Assembly: GCF_000016165.1 (NCBI RefSeq)
Contig: NC_009253.1
Coordinates: 1,522,332 to 1,586,331, forward strand
DNA length: 64,000 bases
Direction: 5' to 3'
DNA from: Desulforamulus reducens MI-1
GTDB lineage: Bacteria; Bacillota; Desulfotomaculia; Desulfotomaculales; Desulfotomaculaceae
Part shown: one piece after another, positions 60,218 to 64,000 of the stretch
How positions within the stretch are numbered: position 1 is the first letter of the stretch
How the letters are laid out: each line of letters opens with the position of its first letter
Made by a program: the position numbers and the translations under genes
The notes under the pieces: model-generated
Told to the model about the DNA's origin: nothing
The model's input: only the letters and a program-made list of their open reading frames with translations
Databases searched by the model: none

Positions 60218-61333
60218 ATGAAAAATGTTATGGGGATTATTAATATAATGGAAAACGAAGATTTTTTAATGGAACTCAGTTATCACCGTCCAGTGGCGGC
60301 AGTCCCCTTTGGGGGACGTTACCGAATGATCGATTTTGTTTTATCCAATATGGTTAATTCTGGCATCCAAAATGTAGGAATCCTTGTACAGAATAGCTAT
60401 CGGGCCTTGATGGATCATTTGGGTCGTGGAAAAGAATGGGATTTAGATCGTAAAAGGGACGGTTTATTCTTTTTACCCCCAGATCAGTATAACGGTCAAG
60501 GGATATACAGGTGGGATTTGCGCCACTTTTATACTCACCTGGATTATATTAATTATAGCCGACATAAATATGTTCTTATCTCCGGTAGCAACATGCTTTG
60601 TAACATTAACTATCAAGAAGCATTTGAATTTCATCAAGCTATGAATGCAGATATCACACTAATTTATAAGGACATGGAGAGTATCCGGGACAATCTGCCG
60701 CAAAGTAGTTTTATTGATATAGCAGAGGATGGAAGAATATTTGGCCTGGAAATTTCACCAACTAAGATAAACAGTTTTAAAATGTCCATGGAAATGTGTT
60801 TAATGAAAAAATCTTTGCTGGTTGATTTAATTAATTGTTGTTATTCCCGGGGAGAATGTGACTTGATTAGGGATGGGTTTATCAAGAATCTCCACCGGCT
60901 TAGAGTTTATGGGTTCCCTTATCAGGGATACTTGGCGACCATTGATAATATTCAAAGCTATTATAAACACAGTATGGATTTGTTGAAACCAGAAATCTGG
61001 AGAAAACTTTTTTTTGAGCAAGGGCTTATCTATACAAAACCCAAAGACGGAGCACCTACAAAATATAATGAAGGGGCCAGAGTCAGTAACGCCCTAATAG
61101 CCAATGATTGTATTATCGATGGCTTTGTGGAAAACAGTATTATTTTTAGAGGGGTGAAAATTGGACGAGGTGCCCATGTTAAGGACAGTATTATTATGCA
61201 GAAGTGTGATATTCAGGAAGATGCTGTGATTGAAAGTGTTATAGCTGATAAAGAGGTTATTGTTACAAAAGTAAAACATTTAAAAGGTGAAAAACACTAC
61301 CCCCTAGTGATTAAAAAAAGAACCATTATTTAG
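60218..61333 (+). CDS. glgD: Glucose-1-phosphate adenylyltransferase, regulatory-type subunit
   Basis: 371 residues. Paralogue of GlgC that lacks the N-terminal GGxGxRL glycine-rich loop: it starts [53 protein letters not shown] replaces the [10 protein letters not shown] motif, so catalytic activity is doubtful. The beta-helix C-terminus (IGRGAHVKDSIIMQ) is kept. GlgD of Firmicutes combines with GlgC as a non-catalytic modulator. Operon position supports the same role. Confidence 0.92.
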   Translation: MKNVMGIINIMENEDFLMELSYHRPVAAVPFGGRYRMIDFVLSNMVNSGIQNVGILVQNSYRALMDHLGRGKEWDLDRKRDGLFFLPPDQYNGQGIYRWDLRHFYTHLDYINYSRHKYVLISGSNMLCNINYQEAFEFHQAMNADITLIYKDMESIRDNLPQSSFIDIAEDGRIFGLEISPTKINSFKMSMEMCLMKKSLLVDLINCCYSRGECDLIRDGFIKNLHRLRVYGFPYQGYLATIDNIQSYYKHSMDLLKPEIWRKLFFEQGLIYTKPKDGAPTKYNEGARVSNALIANDCIIDGFVENSIIFRGVKIGRGAHVKDSIIMQKCDIQEDAVIESVIADKEVIVTKVKHLKGEKHYPLVIKKRTII

Positions 61334-61420
61334 CGAAAAACCAAATTAGTAAAGGTAAGAATAAGGCCTTTTTATACCCATAGGGTGTAAATGGGCTAAG
61401 AATAAAGGTGGAAACTGCCT

Positions 61421-62863
61421 ATGAAAGTATTGTTTGCAGCCTCGGAAGGGGTTCCCTTTGTTAAAACCGGTGGTTTGGCAGATGTCATAGGTTCATTGCC
61501 AAGGCATTTAAAAAGCCAAGGGTTTGACGTAAGGGTTATCCTGCCTAAATACAGTGACATACCGATTTGCTTTAGGGAACAAATGCTAAAGCTAACTGAT
61601 TTTATGGTTCCACTGGGATGGAGAAACTTGTATTGTGGCATAGAAAAACTTAAATATGATGGAATTATCTTTTACTTTATTGATAATGAATTTTATTTTA
61701 AAAGGCAAGGATTATATGGGTTTGAGGACGATGCCGAACGATTTGCCTTCTTTGACCGGGCTATTTTAGAAGTCTTGCCGCGTATTGATTTTCAACCTAA
61801 TATTATCCACTGTCATGACTGGCACACTGGAATGATCAGTACTTTTCTTAAATCGCATTATAGAAATAACCCCTTTTACCAGGATATACGAACGGTGTTC
61901 ACCATTCATAATTTGCAATACCAAGGAGTTTTTCCAAGGACTATTTTACAAAATGTACTGGGTTTGGGAAATGAATACTTTGGGCTGGATGGCCTTGAAT
62001 TTTACGGACAGGTAAGCTTTATGAAAGGGGGGGTGAACTACTCTGACATCCTAACCACTGTGAGTGAAACCTATGCGGAGGAAATTCAATTGCCACAATA
62101 TGGTGAGCAATTGGACGGACTTTTAAGACATCAAAAAAGGAAACTTCACGGAATATTAAATGGTATTGATATAGATATTTATAACCCAGACACAGATCCC
62201 CATATCTGTGTAAATTTTTCCCGGGAAACTGTTGACAAAAAACATATCAATAAAGAAAGCCTTCAAAAAATCCTATGCTTACCAATGAGACCAGATGTTC
62301 CTGTTTTTGGTATGGTTTCGAGACTGGTAAGCCAAAAGGGTCTGGAGCTTATTGGCAGTGTATTGGACGATATTCTTGCCCTAGATGTTCAATTGGTGGT
62401 TTTGGGATCCGGAGAAAAACATTATGAAGATATGTTTCGGTCCGCGTCTCGTCGGTATCCAGACAAGGTTTCTGTCAACATTATGTTTGGCAATACCTTA
62501 GCGCACCGTATCTATGCTGGTTCGGATATTTATCTTATGCCCTCGGCCTTTGAACCCTGTGGATTAAGTCAGATGATTGCCCTGCGGTATGGTTCTATAC
62601 CGATTGTTAGAGAGACCGGTGGCCTAAGGGATACCATACAACCCTATAATGAATATACTGGAGAGGGAAATGGGTTTAGCTTTACCCATTTTAATGCCCA
62701 GGATTTTCTCTATACATTGAAAAGGACTATTAGCTTTTACCGACAAAGAAATATTTGGTCCATAATTGTCAGTAATGCAATGCAATGTGACTTTAGCTGG
62801 TATAAATCAGCTCAAAAATATCAAGACTTGTATAAGAAATTATTATTCAACGGAGATAGGTAG
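61421..62863 (+). CDS. glgA: Glycogen synthase
   Basis: 480 residues. GT5 family with KVLFAASEGVPFVKTGGLADVIGSLPRHL (K15 of KTGGL binds ADP-glucose), FTIHNLQYQGVFPRTIL, and a GT-B C-terminal domain with VFGMVSRLVSQKGLELI and LMPSAFEPCGLSQMIALRYG. It elongates glycogen from ADP-glucose. 88 bases after glgD, same operon. Length normal. Confidence 0.95.
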   Translation: MKVLFAASEGVPFVKTGGLADVIGSLPRHLKSQGFDVRVILPKYSDIPICFREQMLKLTDFMVPLGWRNLYCGIEKLKYDGIIFYFIDNEFYFKRQGLYGFEDDAERFAFFDRAILEVLPRIDFQPNIIHCHDWHTGMISTFLKSHYRNNPFYQDIRTVFTIHNLQYQGVFPRTILQNVLGLGNEYFGLDGLEFYGQVSFMKGGVNYSDILTTVSETYAEEIQLPQYGEQLDGLLRHQKRKLHGILNGIDIDIYNPDTDPHICVNFSRETVDKKHINKESLQKILCLPMRPDVPVFGMVSRLVSQKGLELIGSVLDDILALDVQLVVLGSGEKHYEDMFRSASRRYPDKVSVNIMFGNTLAHRIYAGSDIYLMPSAFEPCGLSQMIALRYGSIPIVRETGGLRDTIQPYNEYTGEGNGFSFTHFNAQDFLYTLKRTISFYRQRNIWSIIVSNAMQCDFSWYKSAQKYQDLYKKLLFNGDR

Positions 62864-62873
62864 ATGATGTTTT

Positions 62874-64000
62874 TTGAATGTTTGGATCTATCATAACTCA
62901 CATGAAGTTTATTACCGCAACCCTTTCGGGGCTGTGTCATGCGATGAAAGGGTAATATTATCTTTAACAATAGAAATTGAAGAGGAAGCGCATAGCATAT
63001 TTTTGCGTCTGTGGAAGCATGGACGTGAAGAGGAAAAAATACCAATGCGATTGCGGGAAGGACATGGAAATAAAAAGACTTATCAGGTTGAAATAAATGT
63101 TCCCTCTGTACAGGGATTACTATGGTATTATTTTATCATTGGTATAAAAGATAAGACTTATTACTATGGCAATAATTATGATCAACTGGGTGGCATAGGG
63201 GAAATCTATGAACACGAACCGCCATCCTACCAGATTACAGTCTATAAGAGGAACCTTGTAACTCCTAACTGGTTTAAGGATGCAGTGATGTACCAAATCT
63301 TTGTTGACCGATTTTGCAATGGTTATGAGGCGGGGCAAGTATTAAACCCGAAAGAGCATTGTATAATTTACCCCCATTGGGATGCAACACCTCAGTATGG
63401 GAAATGCCCTGAAACCGGAAAAACGGTTTGTTATGATTTTTTTGGTGGAAATCTACTGGGGGTTATAAAAAAACTACCTTACTTAAAAGAGCTGGGTATT
63501 CGAGTAATATATTTCAATCCCATCTTTGAGGCAGCCAGCAATCATAAATACGATACCGGAGACTACAAAAAGATTGATCCCATGTTTGGAGACCACGGGG
63601 TTTTTCAAGAGTTATGTAAGAAGGCACAGGAGATGGGTATTTCTATTATTCTGGATGGGGTTTTTAGTCATACCGGGAGCAATAGCCGCTACTTTAACAG
63701 GGATGGTCAATATCCATCCCTGGGAGCTTATCAATCCAAGGATTCACCCTATTACTCATGGTATAGATTTACACATTTTCCCAATGAATACGACTGCTGG
63801 TGGGGGATTGATACACTTCCCAATGTTAATGAACTGGACCCTTCTTATCAAGAGTATATCATTACCGGGGAAGATAGTGTTATTAAGCATTGGATGAGAA
63901 TGGGGGCAAAGGGTTGGCGCTTGGATGTGGTAGATGAATTACCACCGGAATTTATAAAAAAGATTCGTTCAGTCATGAAACATCTGGACCCTGAATCAAT
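62874..64000 (+). CDS. GH13 amylase/neopullulanase-type protein, N-terminal part (runs off window)
   Basis: Frame is open from TTG 62874 to the end of the window (375 codons); TTG 62874 is the only start codon between the frame's last stop (62865) and the protein text, but its ribosome binding site is weak. Residues ~1-120 look like an N-terminal beta-sandwich (FLNVWIYHNSHEVYYRNPFG). The GH13 barrel begins WFKDAVMYQIFVDRFCNG (133), with DGVFSHTG (D261) and the nucleophile region GWRLDVVDE (D351). An insertion of the cyclomaltodextrinase/neopullulanase or pullulanase type is present. It degrades or remodels glycogen and closes the operon. Confidence 0.85.
   Translation, partial: MNVWIYHNSHEVYYRNPFGAVSCDERVILSLTIEIEEEAHSIFLRLWKHGREEEKIPMRLREGHGNKKTYQVEINVPSVQGLLWYYFIIGIKDKTYYYGNNYDQLGGIGEIYEHEPPSYQITVYKRNLVTPNWFKDAVMYQIFVDRFCNGYEAGQVLNPKEHCIIYPHWDATPQYGKCPETGKTVCYDFFGGNLLGVIKKLPYLKELGIRVIYFNPIFEAASNHKYDTGDYKKIDPMFGDHGVFQELCKKAQEMGISIILDGVFSHTGSNSRYFNRDGQYPSLGAYQSKDSPYYSWYRFTHFPNEYDCWWGIDTLPNVNELDPSYQEYIITGEDSVIKHWMRMGAKGWRLDVVDELPPEFIKKIRSVMKHLDPES

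Noticed and set aside
1-64000. tRNA, rRNA, CRISPR arrays
   Set aside because: Looked for CCA-ended cloverleaf regions, long rRNA-like conserved text and regularly spaced direct repeats; found none.

Overview
The window looks like a chromosomal segment of a Gram-positive, low-to-mid GC, anaerobic, sulfate-reducing clostridial bacterium of the Desulfotomaculum/Desulforamulus type. The basis is a DsrM-DsrK-like membrane pair, a monomeric [FeFe] hydrogenase, several sulfate/sulfite-type permeases (two TSUP proteins, one YeiH-type), strong AGGAGG ribosome binding sites with frequent TTG/GTG starts, AddAB instead of RecBCD, and a GlgB-GlgC-GlgD-GlgA operon in the Firmicutes arrangement. The genus is inferred from gene content and no rRNA is present to confirm it. 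I saw no tRNA, rRNA or CRISPR array.

Layout. 1-6.1 kb: three overlapping TPR/glycosyltransferase genes, then two probable surface-structure proteins (DNRLRE/DUF6385-like and unknown), plausibly a glycosylated surface layer or spore-surface locus. 6.2-15.7 kb: a LysM protein, a small unknown protein, addB-addA (double-strand break repair) and a 46-residue ORF. 15.7-20.7 kb: small unknown genes, a YitT-type membrane protein, and a MoxR ATPase plus VWA protein module whose VWA partner also carries an HExxH motif. 21.1-27.4 kb: a transposase-derived protein, then two copies of a two-gene module (TSUP permease + double-anchored extracytoplasmic partner) separated by long AT-rich intergenic DNA with recurring TGACAAA motifs. 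27.7-44.4 kb: ordinary housekeeping and single genes (rarA, a soluble protoglobin transducer, ABC-F, methyltransferases, MBL hydrolase, GIY-YIG protein, two FAD oxidoreductases, aromatic acid exporter-like protein, [FeFe] hydrogenase, YkgJ-like Cys-cluster protein, LysR regulator). 45.0-47.6 kb: dsrMK-like operon with a long leader. 47.6-52.8 kb: a divergent DUF4365-like protein, an IS110-family element, a divergent cis-prenyltransferase and an HD-GYP protein. 53.0-54.7 kb: YeiH-type permease with a 58-residue membrane partner. 55.0-64.0 kb: glycogen operon glgB-[IS110-family element]-glgC-glgD-glgA and the start of a GH13 amylase/neopullulanase that runs off the window.

How it fits together. 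The TSUP modules, the YeiH permease and DsrMK probably serve sulfur-oxyanion transport and electron delivery to sulfite reduction. The LysR gene has a near-perfect inverted repeat (CTTTTGTC-N12-GACAAAAG) in its divergent promoter, and related half-sites recur near the TSUP modules and dsrMK, so a shared regulon is an open hypothesis. The most interesting points are the duplicated TSUP/partner module with its motif field, the two IS110-family elements with structured non-coding flanks on opposite sides of their transposases (bridge-RNA candidates), the three-catalytic-domain glycosyltransferase with an internal ribosome binding site, and the MoxR/VWA-HExxH pair.
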